DNA of 64,000 bases from Planotetraspora phitsanulokensis (GCF_016863295.1 NZ_BOOP01000011.1:1-64000), one strand, 5' to 3'; positions 17,024 to 25,822 are shown, numbered from the stretch's first letter. Notes: generated by a model not told the origin, from the letters alone. Program-made: numbers and translations.

Positions 17024-17878
17024 CTACCCACCCATCGCCGTACGGCTGCTCGCGTCCGTGCCCCAATGACCCTGACGTCCCCGAAGGGTGCGGACGCGGG
17101 TGAGCACCCTGTCCAGGACGAGCACCGCCAGATAGCAGGCGGCGTCGAGCGGGCTCACCCGCCGGGTGGCCACCAAGGCGCGCAGGGCGCCCAGTTCGAG
17201 GCGCCCCTCGGGCAGGGGCGCTCCCAGTGCGTCGAGCTGGCGGTTGCCCTGCCGTACGCGGACGCGGCGCTTCAGGTGCCCCGAGACCGTCCTGGCCGGC
17301 CGGACCAGCGACCAGGCGTCCCGGACGACCCGCCGCTCCTCGGGGGTGAAGCTCCGGTGCACCAGACCGTCATCGGAGATCACGTCCGGCATCGGGAAGA
17401 CCCGGGCGTGCCCCTCCTCGGTCAGTACGTAGACGCCCACCCCGGAAAGCGCGCGGTACGGGGCGATCAGTTGTTCGTGGACCTTGTGGACGCGCACGGC
17501 GATCCGGCCGGCTCCACTCAGGTCCCACCGGGGGACGGGAGCGCAGGCGAGCACTCCTGGCTCGGCCGCCGCCGCGACAAGCGCGCGCACCGACTGCGCG
17601 GTCAGTTCCACGTCGGCGTCCACGTAGGCGCGGGGGAACGTGCGACATTCCTCGTCGCCGAGCCTGAGCGCGTTAGCCTTGCCGGGCGCGACCGTCTCCA
17701 CAACTCGCACGCCGGCCTTCGCGGCCACCTCGGCGGTCCGGTCGGAGCACGCGTTGGCGACCACCACCACATCGAACTCGCCCGGCGCCGTACCGTCGAG
17801 CAGGCGGCTCAACCCGTTCGCGAGCACGGCCTCCTCGTTGTGCGCGGGCACGACAATGCTGACAATCGGAGGGATCAC
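17024..17878 (-). CDS. Glycosyltransferase family 2
   Basis: The 284-residue protein is a cytoplasmic GT-A transferase. It has VSIVVPAHNEEAVLANGLSRLL at the N-terminus, VVVVANACSDRTAEVAAKAG near residue 40, and the metal site AYVDADVELTAQSVRAL near residue 82. A possible acceptor part follows at VFPMPDVISDDGLVHR near residue 160. The reading frame is open for another 650 bases upstream, but that part lacks protein-like composition. I place the start at GTG 17878, where GT2 similarity begins. That start is only 3 bases from the start of the divergent epimerase gene, and no good ribosome site is visible for it. Confidence 0.83.
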   Translation of the reverse strand: MIPPIVSIVVPAHNEEAVLANGLSRLLDGTAPGEFDVVVVANACSDRTAEVAAKAGVRVVETVAPGKANALRLGDEECRTFPRAYVDADVELTAQSVRALVAAAAEPGVLACAPVPRWDLSGAGRIAVRVHKVHEQLIAPYRALSGVGVYVLTEEGHARVFPMPDVISDDGLVHRSFTPEERRVVRDAWSLVRPARTVSGHLKRRVRVRQGNRQLDALGAPLPEGRLELGALRALVATRRVSPLDAACYLAVLVLDRVLTRVRTLRGRQGHWGTDASSRTAMGG

Positions 17879-17881
17879 GAC

Positions 17882-18427
17882 ATGAGAGTAGAGCGAACCG
17901 CGATAGACGGAGTACTGCTCTTCATACCGACACCGCACCGTGACGATCGTGGACTGTTCACCAGGACCTTCGACGCGGAGCTCGCCGCCAAGGCCGGCCT
18001 CGACCACGCCGCCTTCCTGCAGGACAGTCAGTCGCGGTCGCGGCAGGGCACGATACGCGGCATGCACGGCCGATCGGGGCGCGGAGAGGCCAAGTTGGTC
18101 CGCTGCGCTCGAGGGGCGGTGCACGACGTCCTGGTGGACGCCCGGCCGGACTCTGCGACATTCGGGGTCCAGACGTCGGTGCTGCTCGACGACGAGACGT
18201 TCGTCACGCTCTACGTGCCGCCAGGTCTGCTGCACGGATTCCAGGCGCTCACGGACGCGGATGTCTGCTACCGCATCGATCGCGAGCACGAGCCCGCAGA
18301 GGACGTCTCCGTGCGCTACGACGACCCCGATCTGGGAATTCAGTGGCCGCTTCCCGTATCGGCCATAAGTGCGCGCGACCTGTCCGCCGGTTCCTGGGCA
18401 GAATTGATCGCGTCGGCCCGACCCTGA
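17882..18427 (+). CDS. dTDP-4-dehydrorhamnose 3,5-epimerase-like protein (first copy)
   Basis: This RmlC-fold cupin of 181 residues begins with the typical AIDGVLLFIPTPHRDDRGLF. It keeps the catalytic-type His in GTIRGMHGRSGRGEAKLVRC near residue 58 and PPGLLHGFQALTDADVCYRI near residue 114. The usual Tyr-Tyr pair before the last segment reads REHEP. It is more divergent from standard RmlC than the copy at 33426, so it may act on another 4-keto sugar. GGAGGG at 17868 sets ATG 17882; that ribosome site lies within the coding start of the opposite gene. Confidence 0.82.
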   Translation: MRVERTAIDGVLLFIPTPHRDDRGLFTRTFDAELAAKAGLDHAAFLQDSQSRSRQGTIRGMHGRSGRGEAKLVRCARGAVHDVLVDARPDSATFGVQTSVLLDDETFVTLYVPPGLLHGFQALTDADVCYRIDREHEPAEDVSVRYDDPDLGIQWPLPVSAISARDLSAGSWAELIASARP

Positions 18428-18444
18428 GAGGCGAGTGTGATGCG

Positions 18445-19374
18445 ATGCGAAAGGCCCTACCGGCGGTGGCGCTAGCCACGGCCGTTGTCGCTCTGGCGGC
18501 GTGCACGCCATCGGAGGCGAAGCCGTCCCCATCCCCCACGTCTTCCTCTACCCCCCCGGTCTCTCCCTCCTCTACTCCCCCGGTCTCCCCCTCCTCGTCC
18601 CCGCGGCCCTCCTGCTCCGCCTATCCGACCCCCGCATGCACAGGTGTGCCTCCAGGCACCAAGCTGACCCCGCTGCCGCTCAACGAAGACGGCATCTACC
18701 GCGTCACCGCCGCAGGGACCGTGCTCGACAGCGTGCACATCGCCAGTGACCTGCTCATCACCGCCGAGAACGTGACCATCAAGAACAGCCAGATCGACGG
18801 CAGCGTCCTGGACAGCTACGCGGACAAGACCTACTCGTTCACCATCACCGACTCCACGGTGGGGAAGGCGGACGACTGCGTGACCGCCCCGGGCGTCGGC
18901 GACACCGACTACACCGCCACGCGGGTGCTGGTGCGCGGGCACGGTGACGGCTTCCGCGCGTCGGGGAACAATATCGTCATCCGGGACTCCTACGTCCACC
19001 TGTGCTCGCGGCCGGGCGACCACTCCGACGGCATCCAGACCTACATGACGGGCAAGGGGCTGGTCTTCCAGCACAACACCGTCGACCAGCGCGACGCCAA
19101 AGACATCACGGCGCCGATCTTCATCACCGACCCCGGCGCCGTCGACGTGTCCGTCATCGACAACCTCGTCATGGGCGGCACCTACTCGATACAGGTCAAG
19201 AACGCCCGCGGCACCGTCGTCGTCCGCGGCAACAAGCTCGTCGACAAGTCGTGGGTCTACGGACCCGTCGAGGCGGACTGCTCCACCGTCGACTGGTCGG
19301 ACAACACGCTCGTCACCATCGACGACGACTACCGGGTGACCTCCACCGTGGGCCCGCTGGTCTGCGACGGGTGA
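18445..19374 (+). CDS. Secreted beta-helix lipoprotein (first paralogue)
   Basis: The 309-residue protein starts with a lipoprotein signal, VALATAVVALAAC, with the lipid-modified Cys at residue 20. A Ser/Pro/Thr-rich linker of about 50 residues follows, then a domain that starts at YPTPACTGVPPGT. The domain reads as a right-handed parallel beta-helix with repeated short strands, for example VTIKNSQIDGS, FTITDSTVG, IVIRDSYVHLC and VSVIDNLVMGG. Such folds often bind or cleave polysaccharides, but no catalytic set can be named. DNA from 18916 to about 19362 aligns without gaps to the paralogue at 37184-37630. It lies 17 bp after the epimerase and 3 bp before the PAP2 gene. Confidence 0.83.
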   Translation: MRKALPAVALATAVVALAACTPSEAKPSPSPTSSSTPPVSPSSTPPVSPSSSPRPSCSAYPTPACTGVPPGTKLTPLPLNEDGIYRVTAAGTVLDSVHIASDLLITAENVTIKNSQIDGSVLDSYADKTYSFTITDSTVGKADDCVTAPGVGDTDYTATRVLVRGHGDGFRASGNNIVIRDSYVHLCSRPGDHSDGIQTYMTGKGLVFQHNTVDQRDAKDITAPIFITDPGAVDVSVIDNLVMGGTYSIQVKNARGTVVVRGNKLVDKSWVYGPVEADCSTVDWSDNTLVTIDDDYRVTSTVGPLVCDG

Positions 19375-19377
19375 GCG

Positions 19378-20427
19378 GTGCGCCGCAAGGTCGTTCGACG
19401 GGCGGCGGTGACGGGCGGCGTCTGCGCGGCGCTGCTCGTCGCCGTCTACCTGCTCGCCGTCTGGACGGTGCCCGGACAGGCCTTCGAGGACGCGGTGTTG
19501 CGGGGAGCCCTGCTCGCCGCCGGAGGCGAGCAGCAAGCGGCGGCGACCGCGACCCTCGACAAGATCACGGAATACTCGCTCGCCGTCGCGATCGTGGTCG
19601 TCTTCGCCATCGGCCTGGCGCGACGGCAGGTCTTTCTCGCGATGTCCGGAGCGGGGATGATCGTGGTGTCCGTCGTGACCACGGAGGTCCTGCAGCGCCT
19701 CGTCCTCCTGCGCCCCGTTCTGCTGCCCTCGGGTGAACGGCGGGCCGACCAGAGCTTTCCCAGCGGGCACACCACGATCGCCACGTCGGTGATGTGCGGC
19801 CTCGTCATGGTCGTGCCGTACCGCTTTCGCGGTGTCGCCGTGTTCCTGACGTCGTTGTGGGCGACGACAGTGGGGGCGTCGACCGTCACCGCGAGCTGGC
19901 ACCGGCCCAGCGACACGATCGGCAGCGATCTGATCGTCCTGATCTACGCCTGCACCGCGATCGCGCTCCTGGCGTGTAAGGGGTCGGTGCGTGAGGCGGA
20001 GCCCCGGAGCAGGGCCGCCAGGGCCGCTCGCGGGACGCTGGTGGGATTGCACGCCGTCGAGGCCGTCGCGGCCGTCTGCATCGGGGTGGTGGTCGGAGGG
20101 AGCGCCCTGCGTGACCTCGCCCACTCACTGGAGCCGGGGGACGGCACCAACCAGGCGGCCTACCTGGCCGGGCGCGCCTTCGCACTCGCGGGAGGCGCCC
20201 TCGTCGCGCTGACGATCCTCGGGCTGCTCCGCCGCATCGATCTCACGGCGCCCGGGCGCGGCCTCGGCGCCGGAGGTCATCAGGGCCCGGGGTCAGCCGG
20301 CCACCCCGACCGGCTGAGCGAGGGGCCGGGGAACGGTCAGCGGCGCGCGGAGGCGCCGGGGGCAGGTCTGCGGAAGACCGGCCAGCTCGTGGTGCCGTCG
20401 CGTCCGGTCCGCCACGACCACCGCTGA
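19378..20427 (+). CDS. PAP2-family membrane phosphatase
   Basis: This 349-residue integral membrane protein has PAP2 motifs LLRPVLLP near residue 110, QSFPSGHTTIATS near residue 124 and ASWHRPSDTIGSDL near residue 170, including the catalytic His residues. There are about six hydrophobic segments and a Gly/Pro-rich tail of 60 residues. Family members dephosphorylate lipid pyrophosphates, so recycling of undecaprenyl pyrophosphate for the locus is a likely role. It starts 3 bp after the beta-helix gene. Its last 91 bp overlap the end of the O-antigen ligase gene on the other strand. Confidence 0.86.
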   Translation: MRRKVVRRAAVTGGVCAALLVAVYLLAVWTVPGQAFEDAVLRGALLAAGGEQQAAATATLDKITEYSLAVAIVVVFAIGLARRQVFLAMSGAGMIVVSVVTTEVLQRLVLLRPVLLPSGERRADQSFPSGHTTIATSVMCGLVMVVPYRFRGVAVFLTSLWATTVGASTVTASWHRPSDTIGSDLIVLIYACTAIALLACKGSVREAEPRSRAARAARGTLVGLHAVEAVAAVCIGVVVGGSALRDLAHSLEPGDGTNQAAYLAGRAFALAGGALVALTILGLLRRIDLTAPGRGLGAGGHQGPGSAGHPDRLSEGPGNGQRRAEAPGAGLRKTGQLVVPSRPVRHDHR

Positions 20428-21749
20428 GTCGCCTCGGTGCCCATGATCGCCTGCTGGGCCGCCTCGGCCGTCGCCAGGCGCAGCAGCGCTCCCGCCACGC
20501 CGATGAGCAGGAATGAGATCCCCGTCACGGTCGCGAACGACAGCAGGTCGAAGGTCGCCGCGCCCACGACCGGCGCCACCAGGCACGCCGCAATGGTGAG
20601 GGCCAGGTCACGCGCCCACGGATCGGTGCTCAGGTAGCGAGCACGCAACGCGGAGAAGATTCCGCTCAGGAAGATGCCGACGAGGACCGCGATGCCGATG
20701 ACGCCGCTCTCCACCCCGGACAGGATGTACTGGTTGTCGAAGACCTGGTACTTGGGGGCGTACCACGTGCCGATGCCGCGGCCCAGCCACAGGTGTTTCG
20801 ACATCTCGGTCGCGGCGACGCTGTAGTCGTGCGTCCGGTACTGGACGCTGCTGTCGGTGCCGAAGTTGGCGAACAGGCCGTAGAGCGTGTTGAGCAGCCC
20901 CGGGACCATCACTCTCATCAGCGCCAGGAAGGCCAGGACGACGAGGAGCGCCTGGAGCTTGCGGCGCCCGGGCCAGCCGAGGAACACGATGAACCCGACG
21001 ATGCCCACACTCAGGACGGCGGACCGGGAGATCGAGAACATCAGGCCCATGCCGATCAGGAGAGCGCACAACCACCAGCGCAGCGCGGGCTGGCCCAGGC
21101 TCTTGGCCTTGAATCCGTAGTGCACGGCCAGTGGCAGCACCATCGCCGACAACACCCCGAACTCGATGGGATGCGCGGTCGTCGACGCGACCCTCCGCAG
21201 CGAGTCACGCGCGTCCACGTCTCCGCCCTCGGACGCGAAACGCAGGACCGGAAGCTCGAGATACTTGGTGAGATCGAGGTCGACGAGGAACTGGAAGGCG
21301 GCGATGATCGCGATGATGGCGCCGGCGACCACCACGCCCTTGAGGAGGAAGTCGACCCGCTCCCTGGAACGCACGCCGTCGCAGATCGCGAGGGCCAGCC
21401 CCACGTTGGCGAGGACCAGCACCAGCGCGTGGTCGGCCAGGTTGCGCTCGTCCGACGGCAGGTATCCGTAGTTGGCCAGGCCGTACGTCGCGAGCAGCGC
21501 GACCACGTAGACGAACAACGCGGTGCGGACCGGCGTCCGGCCCTTCGCCAGGCCGAGCGTCGTGGTGAAGGTCGCGCACATCCAGGCCAGGCCGGCGATC
21601 AGGCTGAGCACGTTCGCCGGCGTGAGCGACAGCGGCAGCCCCTTGAGGACGAGCCGGGCTGGAATGATCATGAGGGAGAACGTGAACAGGACGGCGAGCG
21701 TCGCGCCGTCGGTCCGCGATGCGGTCCGGCCGCTCAGATCGGCGACCAT
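20337..21749 (-). CDS. O-antigen ligase/polymerase (Wzy_C family) membrane protein
   Basis: This 470-residue protein has 10-12 hydrophobic segments and a large outside loop between about residues 290 and 370. The loop contains QYRTHDYSVAATEMSKHLWL and GRGIGTWYAPKYQVFDNQYI, typical of the Wzy_C/WaaL ligase-polymerase family. It would polymerise or transfer lipid-linked repeat units on the outer face of the membrane. ATG 21749 lies 1 bp after the stop of the Wzz-like gene, so the two are co-translated. The C-terminal 30 residues overlap the PAP2 gene on the other strand. Confidence 0.85.
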   Translation of the reverse strand: MVADLSGRTASRTDGATLAVLFTFSLMIIPARLVLKGLPLSLTPANVLSLIAGLAWMCATFTTTLGLAKGRTPVRTALFVYVVALLATYGLANYGYLPSDERNLADHALVLVLANVGLALAICDGVRSRERVDFLLKGVVVAGAIIAIIAAFQFLVDLDLTKYLELPVLRFASEGGDVDARDSLRRVASTTAHPIEFGVLSAMVLPLAVHYGFKAKSLGQPALRWWLCALLIGMGLMFSISRSAVLSVGIVGFIVFLGWPGRRKLQALLVVLAFLALMRVMVPGLLNTLYGLFANFGTDSSVQYRTHDYSVAATEMSKHLWLGRGIGTWYAPKYQVFDNQYILSGVESGVIGIAVLVGIFLSGIFSALRARYLSTDPWARDLALTIAACLVAPVVGAATFDLLSFATVTGISFLLIGVAGALLRLATAEAAQQAIMGTEATQRWSWRTGRDGTTSWPVFRRPAPGASARR

Positions 21750-21750
21750 C

Positions 21751-22476
21751 TCAGCGCCCCGCCACCGAATGCTCGTTGTCGAAGGCGAAGCTCTTCGTCG
21801 GCCTCCTCGTGGGCCGCAGGGCCCGTCGCACCCGAAGGCGCTGCGCGAAGCTCTCCGCGGCGAACGCGGCGGTGAGACTCGCCACCGCCCCCAGTGCCAG
21901 GGCCACCGCGGCGGCCCTGAGGCGCTGGCCCTGCTCGGGCATCGGAGTGGTGGCCGGGACGGCGAAGTTCATCGTGATGTAGGTCGAAGGCGGGGCGTCG
22001 AGCGCCTTCTGCCGATCGGCAAGGACCTTCTTCGCGTTCGTCGCGACCCTGTTGACGACGGCCTGCGCCTCGGCAGGTGACGCGCTCTCGCCGGTGATGA
22101 ACACGAAGGGCGACTCCGTCAGCGACTCGAAGTTGCTGCTGCCGTTGTCGATCTGCACCTTGGTGTCGCCGTCGGGGGTGATGCCCAAGGTCTCCATCAT
22201 CTCCGGGGTGCCCAGACCTTCGATGACGATCGAGGCGGTCATGCTCAGGCCCTTGTCGAAGTTCAGCAGCGGATTGGTCAGTCCGTTGGCGTTCTTCGGG
22301 TCGGTCGGTAGCGTGCCACCGGTCGTGGGTGCGGTCAGCACGAGGACCGCGTTGGACACGTAGTTCGTCGGCACCGACGAGTAGACGGCCAGCGTGGCCC
22401 CGAGGGCCAGCACGAAGGCAGGCAGAGTGATATACCAGCGGCGGAACAGGACGAGAACCGTCCCCCAGAAGTCCAT
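21751..22476 (-). CDS. Wzz-like chain-length determinant (first of two)
   Basis: The 241-residue protein has the topology of polysaccharide co-polymerases: a membrane helix at about residues 15-35, an outside domain, and a second helix at about 196-218. The outside part begins PTNYVSNAVLVLTAPTTGGT and contains GLTNPLLNFDKGL. It lacks a cytoplasmic tyrosine-kinase domain. ATG 22476 has a strong GGGGGAGGAAG ribosome site; the open frame extends nine codons further upstream. It is directly followed by the O-antigen ligase gene and preceded by a close paralogue. Confidence 0.84.
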   Translation of the reverse strand: MDFWGTVLVLFRRWYITLPAFVLALGATLAVYSSVPTNYVSNAVLVLTAPTTGGTLPTDPKNANGLTNPLLNFDKGLSMTASIVIEGLGTPEMMETLGITPDGDTKVQIDNGSSNFESLTESPFVFITGESASPAEAQAVVNRVATNAKKVLADRQKALDAPPSTYITMNFAVPATTPMPEQGQRLRAAAVALALGAVASLTAAFAAESFAQRLRVRRALRPTRRPTKSFAFDNEHSVAGR

Positions 22477-22596
22477 GTGCTTCCTCCCCCGATCAGCCGC
22501 CACTCACCGGGCCGGGACATCGGTGTGCCTAGGTATGAAAATCGCCGAATCCAGGGCGCCACGACCCGTCACTCACGCGGATCGCGCCACCGGAGG

Positions 22597-23544
22597 TCAC
22601 CCGGCCCGCGGCCTGGTGCTCGAGACGTCGTCGATGCGATCCTTCGGGCCACCCGAGGAGCCCTGTCCGTCCTTCGCGGACGCGAATCGCAGGCTGGTGT
22701 GGCGGTCGCCGTCGGCGTCGTCCGGGATGACGACGATGACCGCTGTCTCGTCCTCCCATCCGGACGCGCCCGAACCCCTGCGATCCGGCTGGGCGCCATC
22801 CCTCACGTCGCGGGTCACGGGGACGTCGGACGGTGCGAGCGCCCGCTTCTTCGACTCGGCCGACCACTGCGCGCGCATCATGCCGGCGCGGCGGCGGCGG
22901 GCCCGGATCCGGCTCACCATGAAGGCGAGGCCGAGACCCACGATGACGACGGCGAAGAACCCGCCGGCCGCCGCTCCCCACTTCGTCGTGCGCTTCGCCT
23001 GGGGAGTGCCCGGAGGTGCCACATCGGTGATGGTGATGTAGGTGCTCGGCGGGGCCTTGAGCTCCCGCTGCCGCTCGGACAGCGCCTCGCGGATGAGCTT
23101 GCCCGCACTCGTCACGGTGGCACTCGCCTTGGCGGGAACCTTGCTCTCGACCTCGATGTAGACGAACGGACCGTTCGTGCTGATGCCGAGGAGCTCCGGG
23201 TTGGTCCGGCCGTCGTTGATGGTGAGCTGGGTGTCACCGTTCTTGACGATTCCCAGCCGCGTCAGCGTCTCCGGGGTGTTCATGGCCAGGATCAGGATGC
23301 CGGCGGTGGTTCGGAGTCCGTCATTGAACTGGAGCAGCGGGTTGGTCAGGCCTCCCGCTTCCCTTGGATTCGGTGACAACGTCCCGCCGCTGGCGGGCGT
23401 GGTCAGCACCATCGACGCGGTGGACACGTAGGTGGTGGGGACCAGGAAGTAGGCGACGCATGCCGCCGCGATTGCCAGCACAGCAATAGGTGGCCCCACG
23501 AACCTAGACCGCGCGAGATCGAGGATGGTCTTCCAGAAGTCCAT
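22597..23544 (-). CDS. Wzz-like chain-length determinant (second of two)
   Basis: This 315-residue paralogue of the next gene shares the start MDFWKTILDL, the PTTYVSTASMVLTTPASGGT strand, GLTNPLLQFNDGLRTTA and the TPETLTRLGI region. Membrane helices are at about residues 14-33 and 190-213. It differs by a cytoplasmic tail of about 100 charged residues after the second helix. The tail has no Walker motif and no tyrosine cluster, so it is not a BY-kinase. It lies at the head of the three-gene operon wzz2-wzz1-ligase. An intergenic gap of 120 bp separates the two wzz genes. Confidence 0.83.
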   Translation of the reverse strand: MDFWKTILDLARSRFVGPPIAVLAIAAACVAYFLVPTTYVSTASMVLTTPASGGTLSPNPREAGGLTNPLLQFNDGLRTTAGILILAMNTPETLTRLGIVKNGDTQLTINDGRTNPELLGISTNGPFVYIEVESKVPAKASATVTSAGKLIREALSERQRELKAPPSTYITITDVAPPGTPQAKRTTKWGAAAGGFFAVVIVGLGLAFMVSRIRARRRRAGMMRAQWSAESKKRALAPSDVPVTRDVRDGAQPDRRGSGASGWEDETAVIVVIPDDADGDRHTSLRFASAKDGQGSSGGPKDRIDDVSSTRPRAG

Positions 23545-23704
23545 GAGGTCCCCGCCCTCTGAGCGTGCTTGTGCGCTGTGAACGCCAGAGACTGTACTTT
23601 ACCAACCATGGATGCGAGCTCATAGATTGAAACGGTCCAATAAACCTTACGCCTAACAACTGTTACATGCCGTGACCGTTCGGGGATGAACGAGAGGGAC
23701 TCAC
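23545..23704. promoter_or_regulatory. Divergent promoter region of the wzz-ligase operon and acyltransferase
   Basis: This 160-bp AT-rich spacer separates two divergent starts. It contains aacggtccaa at 23631-23640, which occurs again at 40516-40525 in the other main divergent control region of the locus. Promoters for both directions should lie here, but I cannot assign -10 and -35 boxes with confidence. Confidence 0.5.
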
Positions 23705-24883
23705 ATGGAATCCTCCGCGGAAGGCGTGCTAAACGCGAAAGTCCTTCCCCCATCGACACCGCCGGCGCGCGGTCGGCTCGCGGGGCTCGACGGGATCCGC
23801 GGACTCGCAGCTCTCTTCGTCGTGTTGCATCACTGCTGGTTGATGTCGTTTTCCGGCTTTCCCTCCGATACAGGTCCGTGGTGGCTGAGCCCGCTGGTGT
23901 ACGGACACTTCGCGGTCGTGGTGTTCATCGTATTGTCAGGTTTCTCCCTGGCTGTCTCACCCGCGAGGAACGATTGGCAGGTTGGAGGGCTTCGCCGCTT
24001 CGCCCGCCGCCGCGCGTGGCGCATCCTCCCGCCCTACTGGGCGGCCCTGGTGTTCAGCCTGGCGATCGCCTGGACGCTCGTCCCGCAACCGGGCGAGGGT
24101 GTGCCGACGGGGAAGACCGTGGTGTTGTACGGCCTGCTCCTGCAGGACATCGCCGGTTCGCCGAGTCCCAACGGGGCCTTCTGGTCGATCGCCGTTGAGG
24201 CCCAGCTCTACATCGTCTTCCCGCTCATGCTCCTGGTGCTGCGCCGGGCCGGCGCCATCGTGATGCTGGGCCTGGTGACCGCGGTGGTCGTGGCCATCGG
24301 GCTCCTCGCGTCCGGGGTCGCCGTCGTCGACGCGCTGATGCGGCTCACTCCGCAGTTCGCGGTGCTGTTCGCCATCGGGATCGTCGCCGCGGGTGTCGTC
24401 AACCGGCCTGAACGGCGCCGCCCGGCCCCGTTGCCGTGGCTGGCGCTGCTGTTCGCCCTCCCCGTGGTGGCGCTCATCGCCGTGCGCGGCTCCGCGTGGA
24501 CGGTCGACCACTTCTTCTGGATCGACCTCGCGATCGGTCCCGCAGTCGGGTTCCTGCTCGCGGCGGTGGCGACCGGCCGGCCCTCGGTGCTGGTCCGCGT
24601 GCTGGACACCCGGCCGATCCGCAGCCTCGGCTCGTTCTCCTACAGCCTCTACCTGACGCACGCCCCCATCGTGGTGGTGCTCAGCACGATGGTGGTGAGT
24701 CCTCACATGAGCCCGGGGCTGGGCAAGTTCCTGGTGACCGCGGCCTTGGCCGTGCCGCTCAGCCTGGTCGTGGGACGGCTGTTCGCGGCCGTCTTCGAGA
24801 TCCCGTTCCAGCGGCACAGGAGCTGGAACGGCCTACGGGCCGCGATGAGCGCGCGACTGTCGCGGACGGCGACGGCCGGCTGA
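23705..24883 (+). CDS. Acyltransferase family 3 membrane protein (OafA/YrhL type)
   Basis: Members move acyl groups, usually acetyl, onto sugars across the membrane. The 392-residue protein has about ten hydrophobic helices. The signature GLDGIRGLAALFVVLHHCWL begins near residue 27, with the key His in LHHCW. FIVLSGFSLA follows near residue 78, FARRRAWRILPPYWAAL near residue 98, and NGAFWSIAVEAQLYIVFPL near residue 157. A C-terminal SGNH domain is absent. It stands alone on the forward strand and probably acetylates the surface polysaccharide. Confidence 0.88.
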   Translation: MESSAEGVLNAKVLPPSTPPARGRLAGLDGIRGLAALFVVLHHCWLMSFSGFPSDTGPWWLSPLVYGHFAVVVFIVLSGFSLAVSPARNDWQVGGLRRFARRRAWRILPPYWAALVFSLAIAWTLVPQPGEGVPTGKTVVLYGLLLQDIAGSPSPNGAFWSIAVEAQLYIVFPLMLLVLRRAGAIVMLGLVTAVVVAIGLLASGVAVVDALMRLTPQFAVLFAIGIVAAGVVNRPERRRPAPLPWLALLFALPVVALIAVRGSAWTVDHFFWIDLAIGPAVGFLLAAVATGRPSVLVRVLDTRPIRSLGSFSYSLYLTHAPIVVVLSTMVVSPHMSPGLGKFLVTAALAVPLSLVVGRLFAAVFEIPFQRHRSWNGLRAAMSARLSRTATAG

Positions 24884-24917
24884 GGCCCGGGTGCGAGTCA
24901 CCCGGTACCGGCGGGGT

Positions 24918-25811
24918 TCACCGGCCTCGGGACAGGGGCCGTGTAGCCATCCGGGCGAGCTTGCGGCTGCGGCGTGCCGCGACCCGCTGTTGACGGACGA
25001 GGAACATCCGGTAGACCGCGGCCCGTGCCCTGCGGCGCTGCTCGTCGGTGAGCTCCGCCTCCTGCAGCCAGCGCAACATCTCGCGGCACTGCAGTGTGGT
25101 GGCGAACCGCGCCTGCCAGGCGGGAACGTCGAGCCGCCGGGCGAGGATGGACGGCGTCTCGTGCTTCCAGTTGCGACGACCGAGCACCTCGGGCACGTGC
25201 CCCCACGGACCCGTCAGGGCCAGCTTCGTCGCGAACACCTCGTCCTCCCGCAGCATGTTCCTCCTGCGGATGGCGACCAACGGCTCTCTGCGGAACAGGC
25301 CGTAGAGGGGGTCGATCAGGAGATGGCTCTCGTTGAGCATGCGGAGCATCTCGGTGAAGCGCTCGACCGGGTCGTCCGACAGCAGGCCGACGCCCTCGTA
25401 CTCGGCGGTCGAGGTGACGCCGTCCGGGCCCGTGTAGGCGATCTGCGTGGTGACGAGGAGGAGCCTTTCATCGTCGGCGAACGCCTGGAGCGAGCGGGAG
25501 ACGCAGGCGGGCTCCAGCCAGTCGTCGTCGCTGACCCAGCGGAAGAACTCGCCCTGGGCGATCCGACCGGCGGTCATGAAGTTGCCGAGGATCCCGACGT
25601 TCTCCGGCTGGCGGTGGTAGAGGATGCGGTCGTCATCCTTCGCCAGCGCGCGGCACAACTCCTCGGTGCCGTCGGTCGAGGCGTTGTCGCAGATGACCAG
25701 CTGGATGCGCTCGTGGTCCTGCGCTAGCACCGACCCGATCACGCGCTCGAGCCGTTCGGCTCCGTTGCGCGTGGGCAACCCGACGGACACCAGCGTGTCG
25801 GCACCGGTCAC
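24918..25811 (-). CDS. Glycosyltransferase family 2, last gene of the eight-gene operon
   Basis: This GT-A transferase of 297 residues has LVSVGLPTRNGAERLERVIG near residue 8, LVICDNASTDGTEELCRAL near residue 38, and the donor/metal strand GEFFRWVSDDDWLEPACV near residue 88. The Arg-rich C-terminus could sit on the membrane surface. GTG 25811 is supported by AAAGGAAC just upstream; the frame is open for another 500 bases but that part is antisense-like. It starts 11 bp after the flippase stop and so belongs to the same operon. Confidence 0.87.
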   Translation of the reverse strand: MTGADTLVSVGLPTRNGAERLERVIGSVLAQDHERIQLVICDNASTDGTEELCRALAKDDDRILYHRQPENVGILGNFMTAGRIAQGEFFRWVSDDDWLEPACVSRSLQAFADDERLLLVTTQIAYTGPDGVTSTAEYEGVGLLSDDPVERFTEMLRMLNESHLLIDPLYGLFRREPLVAIRRRNMLREDEVFATKLALTGPWGHVPEVLGRRNWKHETPSILARRLDVPAWQARFATTLQCREMLRWLQEAELTDEQRRRARAAVYRMFLVRQQRVAARRSRKLARMATRPLSRGR

Positions 25812-25822
25812 GACAGTTCCTT

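Noticed and set aside
17879-18532. Upstream extension of the reverse GT2 frame by about 215 codons
   Set aside because: The extension is antisense to the RmlC-like gene and has no GT2 similarity; family motifs begin at about 17878.
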